From Pandoraea faecigallinarum (GTDB lineage Bacteria > Pseudomonadota > Gammaproteobacteria > Burkholderiales > Burkholderiaceae), in NCBI RefSeq assembly GCF_001029105.3, contig NZ_CP011808.2, positions 186,001 through 250,000 on the forward strand: 64,000 bases of DNA, given 5' to 3'. The notes under the pieces are model-generated. The model was not told the origin of the DNA. It made no database searches and was given only the letters and a program-made list of their open reading frames with translations. The translations under genes and the position numbers were made by a program. Positions 50,035 through 58,590 of this stretch are shown here, in pieces; within the stretch, counting starts at the first letter, position 1, and the number at the start of each line of letters is the position of its first letter.

Positions 50035-50345
50035 ATGAACGCGCCCCCTGACCCAACACGACGCCGAAGCGCTCGCCATCGACGCCGCCGCACCGCTCGA
50101 AGCGGCGGATCCAACCCAGCACTTGATGCTGGTTCCGCTGCCCGAGTTGACGACGTTAGTGAGCAATACGAAGCCGTCGCGGGCGATCGCCGCTTGAGCG
50201 CCTTAAAACTGCTGGCGAAGAGAAAGCGCGTCCCCGTCGATCACGACGTGCCGTGCCTGCTCGTCGCCGATGCGTCCGTGAGTCTTGCTGAAAACGTACA
50301 ACGCGCGTCGATGCCCCCGGCCGCTCAATTCCTCGCCTTTCCCCT
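50035..50345 (+). pseudogene. ParB/RepB-type partition protein remnant
   Basis: The start MNAPPDPT is followed in another frame by LTQHDAEALAIDAAAPLEAA and LMLVPLPELTTLV. The first frame then reads YEAVAGDRRLSALKLLAKRK, RVPVDHDVPCLLVADASVSL and AENVQRASMPPAAQFLAF. These are the ParB N-terminal domain motifs (GxRRLxALxLL, ASLAENVQRxxMxPxDQFxAF). The box before YEAVAG is deleted, at least one frameshift is present, and the DNA-binding and dimer domains are gone. Confidence 0.7.
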
Positions 50346-50615
50346 GAGCGCTGGCGCGGGGAGGACGTTTCGCTCCGAATGGGGAATGGGCGCGTGCCGC
50401 CATGCCGATAGCCTTATGGTGACAGCACGCGCTTCTACTCGACGGCGCGCAATGCGCGCACGCCCATCGGCCGCCCAGCCAGCATCCGCCTACAGGAATG
50501 TCAGCCGATGCCCTCTAGCCAGTCTTTTTCCCGGTCCATAAAGTCTCTGCCACGCATGAGATTTACCTCTCGCTCAACCTTACTCATCCATAAGCTTCTA
50601 AACGAGGGAGTTCCC

Positions 50616-51656
50616 GTGAATCCATCGACCAAGCCCGCGCGTCACACCGTTGCAGCGCTGCGCACGCACATGCAACACCACTATCGGCCTGGCCGCACCT
50701 ACGAAACCTTACAAACGCTCATCGACGAAGGCTTCGACGCGGTGCCTTACCCTGGCGCGGGCGCGACGTGCGCGCGGTGGCAAATGCTCGCTGAGGTTGC
50801 CGCCTTCGACCTTTGCCTCGCCAAGCTTTACGAGAGCCACATCGACGCACTTGCTATTCTGCATGAACTGAGGGGTCTCTCTGGCCCGCCGCAGGCCGGC
50901 ATGCGCGCCGTGTGGTGTTCGGAGTCGGCCCAAGCGCGCGTCACGCTCACGCCACGTGGTGGCAACGATCGCGAAGTCATCCTGCACGGCACCAAAGCGT
51001 GGTGCTCGGGGGCTCACCACGTGCGTTCGGCGCTCGTGAGTGCGTGGGACGGCGACACGCCGTGTCTCGTGGAGGTCGAGCTGGCGCAGGCGGAAATTGA
51101 CGTGTGCCCCGCTGACTGGCACGCCGTAGGCATGGCGGACACACATAGCTTCACGGTGAGCTATCGTGGGGCGCGCGCCCGGCGCGTCGGTGCACCGCGT
51201 GCCTATCTCTCGCGCGCCGGCTTCCACCATGGCGCGGCGGGCGTCGCGGCGTGCTGGTACGGGGCGGCGACCGGCATTGCCGAAGTGGTGCGCGAAACCT
51301 TGCTCCACAGACCCGGGGATCCACACGCTCTGGCGCACCTAGGCGCCATCGACGTCGCGCTGGCGCAAGCGGCGAGCGTACTGCGCGCCACGGCGCAGGC
51401 CATCGATGCGCACCCGGCGCGGCCGTGTCTGGAGGCAATGCGTCGCGCGAGACTGGCGGTCGAGGCGGTGGTGGAGAAGATACTATGGCATGCGCCGCGC
51501 GCAGTCGGCCCGAGCCCGATGTGCCGTAACGCCCGTTTCGCACGCCTGCTCGCGGACCTTCCCGTTTTCATTCGCCAGAGCCACGCGGAGCGCGATCTTG
51601 CCGCGCACGGCCGTGCCCTCCTCGAGCGTGACGGAGACGGCCTATGGGCGCTCTAA
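50616..51656 (+). CDS. acyl-CoA dehydrogenase-like protein
   Basis: GTG 50616 lies 5 bp after GAGGGAG and is preferred to the longer frame. 346 residues: N-terminal helical domain (FDLCLAKLYESHIDALAILH), a central beta domain typical of flavin acyl-CoA dehydrogenases (LHGTKAWCSGAHHVRSALVS, WHAVGMADTHSFTVSYRG) and a C-terminal helical domain (GVAACWYGAATGIAEVVRET, ARLAVEAVVEKILWHAP). A classic catalytic glutamate was not located, so activity on acyl-CoA is uncertain. The stop overlaps the next start by 13 bp. First gene of a four-gene operon. Confidence 0.8.
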   Translation: MNPSTKPARHTVAALRTHMQHHYRPGRTYETLQTLIDEGFDAVPYPGAGATCARWQMLAEVAAFDLCLAKLYESHIDALAILHELRGLSGPPQAGMRAVWCSESAQARVTLTPRGGNDREVILHGTKAWCSGAHHVRSALVSAWDGDTPCLVEVELAQAEIDVCPADWHAVGMADTHSFTVSYRGARARRVGAPRAYLSRAGFHHGAAGVAACWYGAATGIAEVVRETLLHRPGDPHALAHLGAIDVALAQAASVLRATAQAIDAHPARPCLEAMRRARLAVEAVVEKILWHAPRAVGPSPMCRNARFARLLADLPVFIRQSHAERDLAAHGRALLERDGDGLWAL

Positions 51657-52402
51657 GCGCACGCCTGATTACCGGAGAAGGCACGGCCGAAGCGACATGG
51701 CAGCGGTGGTTCCGCGCGCACCCGTTGCCGCAGGTCACGGCACGCGAGCTCATCGCGCGAAGCGCGAGGTTGCACGTCGTGGCGCCGCACCCCGACGATG
51801 AGATTCTGGGGTGTGGGGGCACGCTGCGACAACTCGCACGGGCCGGCGTGGAGATCCATATCTGGGCCGTCACGGACGGTGAAGCCAGTCATCCGGGATC
51901 GTCACATTGGACACCGGCGCGGTTAGCCGAAGCACGGGTCAGTGAAAGCCTATGGGCGCAACAGCGCTTATCGATGCACTGCCGACGCCATCGTCTAGGC
52001 GTGCCGGATGGCCATGTCGTGCGGCATGAATCGCGGCTCTTCGACCTGTTGTGCCCGGCGCTCGCGCGCGGCGACACCGTCATAGCACCGTGGCAATTCG
52101 ACGGCCATCCCGATCACGAAGCCGTTGCGCGCGCCTGCCGTCGCGCGGCGCAAGCGAGGGGCGCGCGTGGGATCGAGGTGCCGATTTGGGGTTGGCACTG
52201 GGCCGATCCGAGCGGCAATGAGCTGCCCTTTGAGCGTGCCGTGCGCGTGCACCTGTCATGCAGCGATCGGGCGGCGAAGATGCACGCCATTGACGCGTTC
52301 CGAAGCCAGCTCAGCCCCGATCCGAGCACTAGCGCGCCTCCTGTGTTGCCGGCGTACGCGCTTGCGCGATGGCAACGTTCTTTCGAAGTGTTCCTCCTAT
52401 GA
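51644..52402 (+). CDS. PIG-L family N-acetylglucosamine-type deacetylase
   Basis: 252 residues. Zinc-binding motif VVAPHPDDEILGCGGTLRQL at about 45-65 and the second ligand motif GHPDHEAVARACRRAAQARG at about 149-168. Family members remove acetyl groups from GlcNAc-linked lipids or small thiol precursors. The start ATG lies inside the end of the dehydrogenase gene and the stop overlaps the methyltransferase start (ATGA). Substrate unknown. Confidence 0.88.
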   Translation: MGALSARLITGEGTAEATWQRWFRAHPLPQVTARELIARSARLHVVAPHPDDEILGCGGTLRQLARAGVEIHIWAVTDGEASHPGSSHWTPARLAEARVSESLWAQQRLSMHCRRHRLGVPDGHVVRHESRLFDLLCPALARGDTVIAPWQFDGHPDHEAVARACRRAAQARGARGIEVPIWGWHWADPSGNELPFERAVRVHLSCSDRAAKMHAIDAFRSQLSPDPSTSAPPVLPAYALARWQRSFEVFLL

Positions 52403-52983
52403 CGGACTTCGACGCGATTTACCGCGCAAGCAAGGATCCATGGTCGGTCCACACGGCGTGGTACGAACAGCGCAAGCGCGACCTCGTACTCGCGTCGCTC
52501 GCGCAGCCGCGCTACACGGCCGCGCTTGAGCTGGGCTGCGGCATCGGACAGATCACCGCACCGTTGGCCTCGCGTTGCCATGTGGTGCACGCCGTGGACA
52601 TGTCGCCGACGGCCATTCAGCGCTGCCGGGAGCGGCTGCACGCGCAAAGTATTGCCAATGTGGCGCTGCAAGTGATGACCGTGCCGCAGGCGTGGCCACT
52701 GCACCCGGGCGAATCGGTAGATCTCGTGATCGTCTCGGAGCTTGCTTACTATCTCCCGCCCGAGCCTTTTGAGCAGCTGCTCCAACAGTGCTTCCATTCG
52801 CTCAGTGCGGGCGGCCAGTGGGTGATGTGCCACTACACGCCCGACTTCGACGACCGACAGCAAGCAACGCTTGCGCTGCATGAGGCCGTGCACCGTCTCG
52901 ACGGACTGGTGCGATGCGTAGCCCATGAAGACCGCCAGTTCCGTCTGGACGTCTGGCACAAGTCGAAGGAGCCTCGCTCATGA
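52399..52983 (+). CDS. SAM-dependent methyltransferase (NodS-like)
   Basis: ATG 52399 overlaps the previous TGA. 194 residues: FDAIYRASKDPWSVHTAWYE at the N-terminus, SAM-binding motif I ALELGCGIGQITAPLASRC, VDMSPTAIQRCRERL, then DLVIVSELAYYLPPEPFEQL and GGQWVMCHYTPDFDD. NodS-type enzymes N-methylate the deacetylated glucosamine end of Nod factors. Following a PIG-L deacetylase, an analogous N-methylation of a deacetylated amino sugar is plausible but unproven. Confidence 0.85.
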   Translation: MTDFDAIYRASKDPWSVHTAWYEQRKRDLVLASLAQPRYTAALELGCGIGQITAPLASRCHVVHAVDMSPTAIQRCRERLHAQSIANVALQVMTVPQAWPLHPGESVDLVIVSELAYYLPPEPFEQLLQQCFHSLSAGGQWVMCHYTPDFDDRQQATLALHEAVHRLDGLVRCVAHEDRQFRLDVWHKSKEPRS

Positions 52984-53648
52984 TTGGTGTTTGCATCCCG
53001 GCGCATAATGAGGAGGATCACATTGATCGCTGTCTAGCAACGGTGTTGCGCGCAGCGCGACACGCGGGTCTCGCCGGCGAGCCCGTCAGGGTGGTGGTAG
53101 TGCTCGATGCGTGCACTGACGCCACCGCCGAGCAAGTGAAGGCATGGCCGGTAACGGCGCTGTCGGTGGATGCGCGAAACGTCGGCAAGGCGCGGGCGAG
53201 CGGCGCGCGCCATTTGATCGCCGCAGGCGCGCGCTGGCTGGCGTTTACCGATGCCGATACCATCGTTTCGCCCGCGTGGCTCGTCGATCAGCTCTCGCTG
53301 GGCGCTCAAGTGGTCTGCGGCACTGTGGGCGTGATGCACTGGCACGAGCATGGGGTGCACGCGCCGCATGCGCGCGCCGCTTTTCTCGCAAAATATCAGG
53401 ATCGCGATGGCCACCGTCATGTGCATGGCGCGAACCTCGGCATCGATGCGTCGGTGTACGAACGCGTGGGCGGGTTTGATCCCTTGGCCTGCAGCGAGGA
53501 CCGGGAGTTGGTGGAAAAGTCCGAGAAGGCCGGGGTAAGCATCGCGTGGAGCGCGCTGCCGCGCGTCACCACCTCGGCACGCCCCTTCTCGCGCGTGAGC
53601 GCGGGCTTCGCCGACACGCTGCGCCAAGCCTGGGAGGCGCTTGAATAG
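52980..53648 (+). CDS. family 2 glycosyltransferase
   Basis: ATG 52980 overlaps the previous stop by 4 bp. 222 residues: the GT-A fold start GVCIPAHNEEDHIDRCLATV, VVVLDACTDATAEQV, a DxD-type motif in FTDADTIVSPAWL and the acceptor motif DPLACSEDRELVEKSEKAG. There are no membrane segments, so it is cytosolic or peripheral. Last gene of the operon. Confidence 0.87.
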   Translation: MIGVCIPAHNEEDHIDRCLATVLRAARHAGLAGEPVRVVVVLDACTDATAEQVKAWPVTALSVDARNVGKARASGARHLIAAGARWLAFTDADTIVSPAWLVDQLSLGAQVVCGTVGVMHWHEHGVHAPHARAAFLAKYQDRDGHRHVHGANLGIDASVYERVGGFDPLACSEDRELVEKSEKAGVSIAWSALPRVTTSARPFSRVSAGFADTLRQAWEALE

Positions 53649-53745
53649 CCGTCGGCCAGGAATGGCCGTTAAAAACGGTGTTATCGCGACAACACTTGGC
53701 CCGTCATCAACTAAACGACCGAACAGCACGAGCGACGCACCGCTC

Positions 53746-54630
53746 TCACCGGTCGCGTATGCGCCCCCCAATGGTGGCCGAAAAGCTTGCCACAAACGCA
53801 CCACTCAGTAGCGCCACAAACGCCCAGATCGAGAAAAGCGCCAAGCCTTTTCGCGCCTCGTCGGCAGCGTCCTTTGCCTTTTGCTCTGCCTGCGCAACTG
53901 CCTGACTGAACTGTGTCTGGATTTGCGTGAGCCGTTGCTGCGCGCTGGCCTCATCGACGCCAGCGCGCTGGGCGATGAGCTTGACCAGATAAGCGCGATC
54001 GGCGTCCAACACCTGCCCGTTAATCATACTGCGCGCCAATATCCTTGACACCTCCGGTCGCGCATCGCGCTGAGCCGGTGTGGTGGCGGGATCGGTCGGC
54101 CGCAGTAGCGCATCAGTGAAATAGTCGAGCAGCCCGCCCCGGCTCCCTGCCTGCACGCCTTGAGAGACGACGGCGGTTGCCGAGCCGGCGAGCGAGGCTC
54201 CCGCCCGGGCGCCTCCCGAGACCAAAGAAGTTGTCGTCGCACCGATGAGCACCAGACCGATGATCACGCTCACGGCCCACATCACAAAGCCATGCGCAGT
54301 ATCGCGAAAATAGACTTCATCGGGGAGCGCATCGCTCCATTTGGTTCGCAGCCGGCCGGTGATAAACCCGCCAACGCCGTACGCGATGATCTGACTGACC
54401 AGCAACCAAACGATCGATCCTATGGCGAGTGCCGCGACTGGCGGCGCCGCGTTGCTCCATGGAGACATCGACAAAAAGCCCAGACCGCTGCCACCAGTGA
54501 GCAGCATGGCGGAGACGGCCGCTGCGATGACCGCCCCCGCGAAGACGGCACCCCATGAGACGGCCGAGCCGGGGGACTCAGTATGGGCAGGGGGAATAGG
54601 ATTTTTGGCAACCAATTGCACATCCTGCAT
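53746..54630 (-). CDS. four-helix integral membrane protein (PhnA-like annotation type)
   Basis: ATG 54630 follows GGAGAAGGAACC. 294 residues with hydrophobic segments at about 26-48 (WGAVFAGAVIAAAVSAMLLT), 68-92 (ALAIGSIVWLLVSQIIAYGV), 112-137 (HGFVMWAVSVIIGLVLIGAT) and 264-285 (LFSIWAFVALLSGAFVASFS), and a glutamine- and alanine-rich coiled coil before the last one (QRLTQIQTQFSQAVAQAEQK). It is similar to proteins often labelled PhnA-like in Burkholderiales, although there is no evidence for a phosphonate role. Together with CsbD and YqjDEK it suggests envelope stress. Confidence 0.65.
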   Translation of the reverse strand: MQDVQLVAKNPIPPAHTESPGSAVSWGAVFAGAVIAAAVSAMLLTGGSGLGFLSMSPWSNAAPPVAALAIGSIVWLLVSQIIAYGVGGFITGRLRTKWSDALPDEVYFRDTAHGFVMWAVSVIIGLVLIGATTTSLVSGGARAGASLAGSATAVVSQGVQAGSRGGLLDYFTDALLRPTDPATTPAQRDARPEVSRILARSMINGQVLDADRAYLVKLIAQRAGVDEASAQQRLTQIQTQFSQAVAQAEQKAKDAADEARKGLALFSIWAFVALLSGAFVASFSATIGGRIRDR

Positions 54631-54671
54631 AACGGTTCCTTCTCCAGATTAACACCGGTTGTGGGCAAGCA

Positions 54672-54746
54672 TCAATGGGCAAACAACGCGATCAAAATGA
54701 CGATGGGGATCGGCACACCCAACAACAGTAAGAGAATGGATCGCAC
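54672..54746 (-). CDS. 24-residue membrane peptide
   Basis: GTG 54746 follows AAGGAGATGCC. The product MRSILLLLLGVPIPIVILIA-LFAH is one transmembrane helix with a PxP kink. It ends 41 bp before the membrane protein gene and is probably co-transcribed with it. Near-identical tiny proteins occur in many proteobacteria (from memory) without known function. Its strong ribosome-binding site makes it a likely real gene despite its size. Confidence 0.6.
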   Translation of the reverse strand: MRSILLLLLGVPIPIVILIALFAH

Positions 54747-54972
54747 GGCATCTCCTTGTTGACACCCGTTACCTTAGCGAGCGCAAGGGCGCAAACATGC
54801 GGACGCCCCGAGTCATTTTCAGAATAGACCGCCGGATTCGGGCGACGGCACTATTAGATGCACTCTCGCGTTATCTCGCCGAGGGGCTGGCGCCGGCAGA
54901 TAATAATTAGAGAAAAAAGAGCCGCGGAGAGCGCACATCTTTCTCACCGCAGGCGCGGCCATTCGGTCTGGC

Positions 54973-55185
54973 TTACCAGAGATTGTGCCGCTCGTTCCAC
55001 GTATCGACTTCACGCTCGACGTCGGCCTTGGACCTCGCCTCGCCGTAACGCTCCTGAATCAAGCCGACGAACTTGTCACGATTACCTTCGACCTTGAGCA
55101 GGTCGTCGTCGGTTAGATCTCCCCACTGCTTCTTTACTTCGCCTTTGAGCTGATTCCACTTCCCCTTGATCGTATCTGAGTTCAT
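54973..55185 (-). CDS. CsbD-family stress protein
   Basis: ATG 55185 gives 70 residues: MNSDTIKGKWNQLKGEVKKQ, WGDLTDDDLLKVEGNRDKFV and GLIQERYGEARSKADVEREV. These are the CsbD signature, a small hydrophilic four-helix protein induced by stress. The open frame extends upstream into the IS1111 insertion, which is not part of the gene. Its original ribosome-binding site GGAGA is now separated by that element (56611). Confidence 0.9.
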   Translation of the reverse strand: MNSDTIKGKWNQLKGEVKKQWGDLTDDDLLKVEGNRDKFVGLIQERYGEARSKADVEREVDTWNERHNLW

Positions 55186-55194
55186 GACGCCTAT

Positions 55195-55472
55195 ATGAAC
55201 GCGTCCCGTTTGCAACAGTTTTCGCGTGTTTTGATAGACAGGATGGGCTGCAGCTCTATATCCGGCCTCGATGCAGTCGGTACAGTCGCTGCGGGCCCCT
55301 ATGAAATTCGCTGACTCGCACCTCATTCTCCCGGCGAGCTCAAAGCTCGAGGCATCATTCAGGTTTAGCGAGTCCCGGTCCTACCTGGCTTGTCATCACA
55401 CTCGATTGCTGCGCAACCTTTCGACGTTCACCCTGTGTTTAAACGTTAATCCTCTACGCAAGCGCTGCCCGT
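55195..55472 (-). ncRNA. candidate IS1111 guide RNA region, copy A
   Basis: IS1111-group elements carry their guide (seek/bridge) RNA in the non-coding region downstream of the transposase. This 278-bp stretch has that position, carries no gene, and recurs in copy B (58990-59267) and, diverged, in copy C (61136-61414). No folding was done. Confidence 0.45.
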
Positions 55473-56492
55473 TTAGACGGGTTTCACGCTCACGTATCCC
55501 TTCTGGTACTGCCGGTCATGGGCAAGAACTGCCCAGATCGTTCGCGCCATCTTGTTGGCTAACGCGACGATTACGACATTTTTTGGCCGCCGCTTCTGGA
55601 TTTGTTCGACCCACTCACCGGGCTCTTTCGCATGCGTCAGCACAGATCGTGCACCGTGAATCAGCAGGGTGCGCAGATATGTGTCGCCGCGCTTTGATAT
55701 GCCATGCAAGTTCACCTTGCCGCCCGAACCCGTCTGCTTCGGCACGATCCCAACCCACGCGGCAAACTCTCGTCCCGAACTGAACGCTTTCGCATCTCCC
55801 ATCATCGCGACAGCTGCTGTTGCCGTCAGTAATCCAACACCGGGAATCTCGCTGATGGCCTTGACCGCCTTATCCTCTTTCTTCCACTCGCGCATCCGAC
55901 GCTCGATCTCAGCGATCTGCTCATCAAGCTTCTCCAGTCCGTTCCACTGCGCGCGAAACGTATCGATCAGCACGGCAGGCAAACGCTCCGCAATCCGTTC
56001 GAGCACAGCGGGTATTTCCTTATCGAGCTTCGCCCGACTCTTGCCCATCACTTCACCGTATTCCGTTAGCAGCCCTCGCAGAGCATTAATCTGCATCGTG
56101 CGAAATTTGATCAGTTGCTGTCTCATCCGGTGCAGCCCCAGCATGGCTTGCTGCATTTCGGTCTTTACTGCGACCGGCTTGCCCGGCTGCTGCACGGCCA
56201 GCCAGATCGCCTTCGCATCAGCCGCATCGCTCTTGTTCCTGATGTTGAAAGCCTTTACGAACTCCCCCGGCATCAGCTTCACCTCGTGGCCCAGCTTCGC
56301 GAGTTGCCGGGCCCAGTGGTGCGCACCACCGCACGCTTCCATCCCGATCAGGCACGGCGCTCGGTTCGCAAAATGCTCAAGGAACTTTGCCCGCTTGATC
56401 GGCTTGTTCACGATCTCGCCAGTTTCCTGATCGACGTAATGCACTTGGAACACACTTTTCGCGATGTCTACACCCACTGCCGTACAATTCAC
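55473..56492 (-). CDS. IS1111-type transposase, copy A
   Basis: GTG 56492 follows CGGAGGATCCGA and yields 339 residues, the same length as copy C. The RuvC-like DEDD domain starts TAVGVDIAKSVFQVHYVDQE, with GMEACGGAHHWARQL and RNKSDAADAKAIWLA. The C-terminal domain has ISEIPGVGLLTATAAVAMMG and SGREFAAWVGIVPKQTGSGG, followed by GISKRGDTYLRTLLIHGARS. The protein is intact. Confidence 0.93.
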   Translation of the reverse strand: MNCTAVGVDIAKSVFQVHYVDQETGEIVNKPIKRAKFLEHFANRAPCLIGMEACGGAHHWARQLAKLGHEVKLMPGEFVKAFNIRNKSDAADAKAIWLAVQQPGKPVAVKTEMQQAMLGLHRMRQQLIKFRTMQINALRGLLTEYGEVMGKSRAKLDKEIPAVLERIAERLPAVLIDTFRAQWNGLEKLDEQIAEIERRMREWKKEDKAVKAISEIPGVGLLTATAAVAMMGDAKAFSSGREFAAWVGIVPKQTGSGGKVNLHGISKRGDTYLRTLLIHGARSVLTHAKEPGEWVEQIQKRRPKNVVIVALANKMARTIWAVLAHDRQYQKGYVSVKPV

Positions 56493-56611
56493 TCGGATCC
56501 TCCGGTTGCTTTGGAAAACTTCGTATTTTCCACTTTGGGCACATCGATGCCGTTGGCCCGTGAGGATCCACCTTCCTTTGCTCACTCGGTCACGGGGTGG
56601 GACGCGTTCAT

Positions 56612-57202
56612 TTCATTCTCCTTAGCGTTGAATGGAATTCAGGCGCTTCTGCGGACATTACGCGCGTTGGCACACGCAGTGCCCTTCACGCTCTGACACC
56701 AGAATACGCGCCTGCCACGGCTGTGGCCGTGATTCCAGCATAGGAAGTCCGAAATGTTTGCGCTGTCAGGTGCAGCGACGGCGCCGCGTAAGCGCAATCC
56801 GGTAGTGCTGTAGGCGCATTCCGCCGAATGGGCGCGTGGAAGGAGAAGAGGAAGACAAGGGATAGGAACACGGAGAGTCTTTGGTGTCACTAGCCGCGAA
56901 AAAACAGCGCGGCACGCCAGCGGGGGATCGGCCGCCAATCACGTCGGCGCAATCGCCAACATGTGGGCCGAGTGCTGTCAGGTTGTTTGGTCGACCACCG
57001 ACCAAGGCGCGATGGCTGGAGATGGCTCTGGTCATGCGCGCTTGCGATGGCGGCATGTGCTCGCTGTTTGCTTACCGTGTCTTTTGGCAACGACGCGCTC
57101 AAAGCGGTACCATAGCTCCACATCTGCACGGCTTCCCTCACGCTTTGCCCCCAGCATGAGGTGACGACTATGTCGCGCGCACCTAACCACAAGGAGAAGT
57201 TC
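56612..57202. other. no recognised gene
   Basis: The region holds the original ribosome-binding site of csbD (AAGGAGAA at about 56615-56625, reverse strand) and the likely divergent promoters for csbD and the YqjD gene. The frames present have no domain. Confidence 0.4.
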
Positions 57203-57478
57203 ATGACCGATATCAAATCCGTACTGGCCGACGCCGAGGACCTCCTCAAACAAGCCGCCAATACGAGCGGCGAGCGGGCTGCTGAGCTGAGCGCCAAGGC
57301 CCTGGCGCTGCTCGAACAAGCCAGGGAAAAAGCCTCGGACTTGCAAGTCGTGGTCGTCGAAAAGAGCAGGCAAGCCGCGCGTGCGACCGATGACTATGTG
57401 CATGACCATCCGTGGCAGGCCGCGGGCGTTGGTACCGGGATTGGTGTGGTGATCGGCCTACTGCTCAACCGCAAATAG
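57203..57478 (+). CDS. YqjD/ElaB-family protein (DUF883)
   Basis: ATG 57203 follows AAGGAGAAGTT. 91 residues: amphipathic helices MTDIKSVLADAEDLLKQAAN and ALALLEQAREKASDLQVVVV, then the signature DDYVHDHPWQAAGVGTGIG and a C-terminal membrane anchor (VVIGLLLNRK). Such proteins are tail-anchored in the inner membrane, bind ribosomes in E. coli, and are stationary-phase induced. First of a YqjD-YqjE-YqjK set. Confidence 0.88.
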   Translation: MTDIKSVLADAEDLLKQAANTSGERAAELSAKALALLEQAREKASDLQVVVVEKSRQAARATDDYVHDHPWQAAGVGTGIGVVIGLLLNRK

Positions 57479-57573
57479 GCCGCGCCGAGGTAAGTCATTT
57501 CCTCGCCAACTCTGTCCACGGCGGAGCCCGTCTGACCGGCCATGCGGGTCGGGCGGACCGCCCACCTCAGCTT

Positions 57574-57954
57574 ATGACCCAGAATGATCGCACGACCCCG
57601 CCGCCCTCGCTGCGGCACCTCGCCGGTGCGTTGCTCGAGATTTTTCAGTCGCGCCTCGAGCTCATCGGCATCGAACTGACCCAAGAGAAAGAACGCCTGG
57701 TGGGCGTCGCCTTCCTCGGCCTTGCCGCGATGCTCTTCGGTGTCCTCGCACTCATGTCACTCACCGCGCTGATGATCGTGGTTTTCTGGGACACGTATCG
57801 CCTGCCGGCCATCTCCGGCATTGTCATCGTGTATTGCCTGCTCGCGGGCTGGTGCGCCACCCGTGCCCGCGATATTTTGCGTGAGGCCCCGTTGCCATTC
57901 GAAGCCACACTGACCGAATTCAAAAATGACCGCAACGCGCTGCGTGCGGATTGA
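57574..57954 (+). CDS. YqjE-like phage-holin-family membrane protein
   Basis: ATG 57574. 126 residues: helix ALLEIFQSRLELIGIELTQE, then two membrane segments VAFLGLAAMLFGVLALMSLT and AISGIVIVYCLLAGWCATRA, typical of the holin 3_6/YqjE family. It lies 95 bp after yqjD. It is probably a structural membrane partner of that gene. Confidence 0.82.
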   Translation: MTQNDRTTPPPSLRHLAGALLEIFQSRLELIGIELTQEKERLVGVAFLGLAAMLFGVLALMSLTALMIVVFWDTYRLPAISGIVIVYCLLAGWCATRARDILREAPLPFEATLTEFKNDRNALRAD

Positions 57955-57967
57955 AGGAGATCTGACC

Positions 57968-58504
57968 GTGCCACCGCAACAGCGTCCTTCACGCCGGACT
58001 TCGTCGCCACGACACCCGCGCCCTTCGCTTCTCACGCGTCATGCCCGCCTCGCCATGCGCAAGGAAATCGTGCTCACGCGCATCGCTGTCGAGCGCGCCG
58101 AACTGATTCAGGCCACGCACGTCGCGCGCGAGCGGCTGCGCAACCTTGGGTGGGTTCGCTATCTGCTCCCTGGCGGTTTTGCCAGGCTTTCGAGCCTGAG
58201 CAGCCGCGCAAACATGGCCAACGCCGACCTCACGCTCGCCGGTTTGCTGCAATGCGACCCGCTCAATCCGGTGGCCTCGCTGGCCCTCAGCGGCTTGTCG
58301 CATACGCGGGTCGGACGCGGTGTCCGCCGCATTCTCCAGTGGGGCGGCCTCGGCGTGCTTGTATGGCAAGGCATCAGGCGCTCACAGGACACGACGAAAC
58401 TGTCGGATCCGCACACCGGTAGCGCGGCAAAGCTCGAAGCGTCGGCGACATCATCCACGCGGGCCCCGGTGGCCGGCCATCATGGCGCGCTGCCCCTGAT
58501 GTAA
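57968..58504 (+). CDS. YqjK-like protein
   Basis: GTG 57968 follows GAAGGAGATCTGACC and begins only 13 bp after YqjE. 178 residues, basic and helical: ARLAMRKEIVLTRIAVERAE, VGRGVRRILQWGGLGVLVWQ with a short hydrophobic stretch. The position fits YqjK, which is poorly characterised. It closes the three-gene unit. Confidence 0.65.
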   Translation: MPPQQRPSRRTSSPRHPRPSLLTRHARLAMRKEIVLTRIAVERAELIQATHVARERLRNLGWVRYLLPGGFARLSSLSSRANMANADLTLAGLLQCDPLNPVASLALSGLSHTRVGRGVRRILQWGGLGVLVWQGIRRSQDTTKLSDPHTGSAAKLEASATSSTRAPVAGHHGALPLM

Positions 58505-58590
58505 GGCGCTGTTTGTGGCGATGCTTTTGGGTGAGGCGATAGCGCGATGGTCACCCATCTTTTAGCGGCCAATGCCTCAGTGCCAAGGCC

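Larger units (their letters stand above)
55195..56611 (-). mobile_element. IS1111-type (IS110 family) element, copy A
   Basis: The subterminal inverted repeats ATGAACGCGTCCC (55195) and its reverse complement (ending 56611) delimit 1417 bp. The true ends may extend a few bases beyond, as is usual for IS1111. It is the same length as copy B (58990-60406), with an identical encoded protein. Removal rejoins AAGGAGAATGAA with ATAGGCGTC and the CsbD ATG. Confidence 0.9.
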
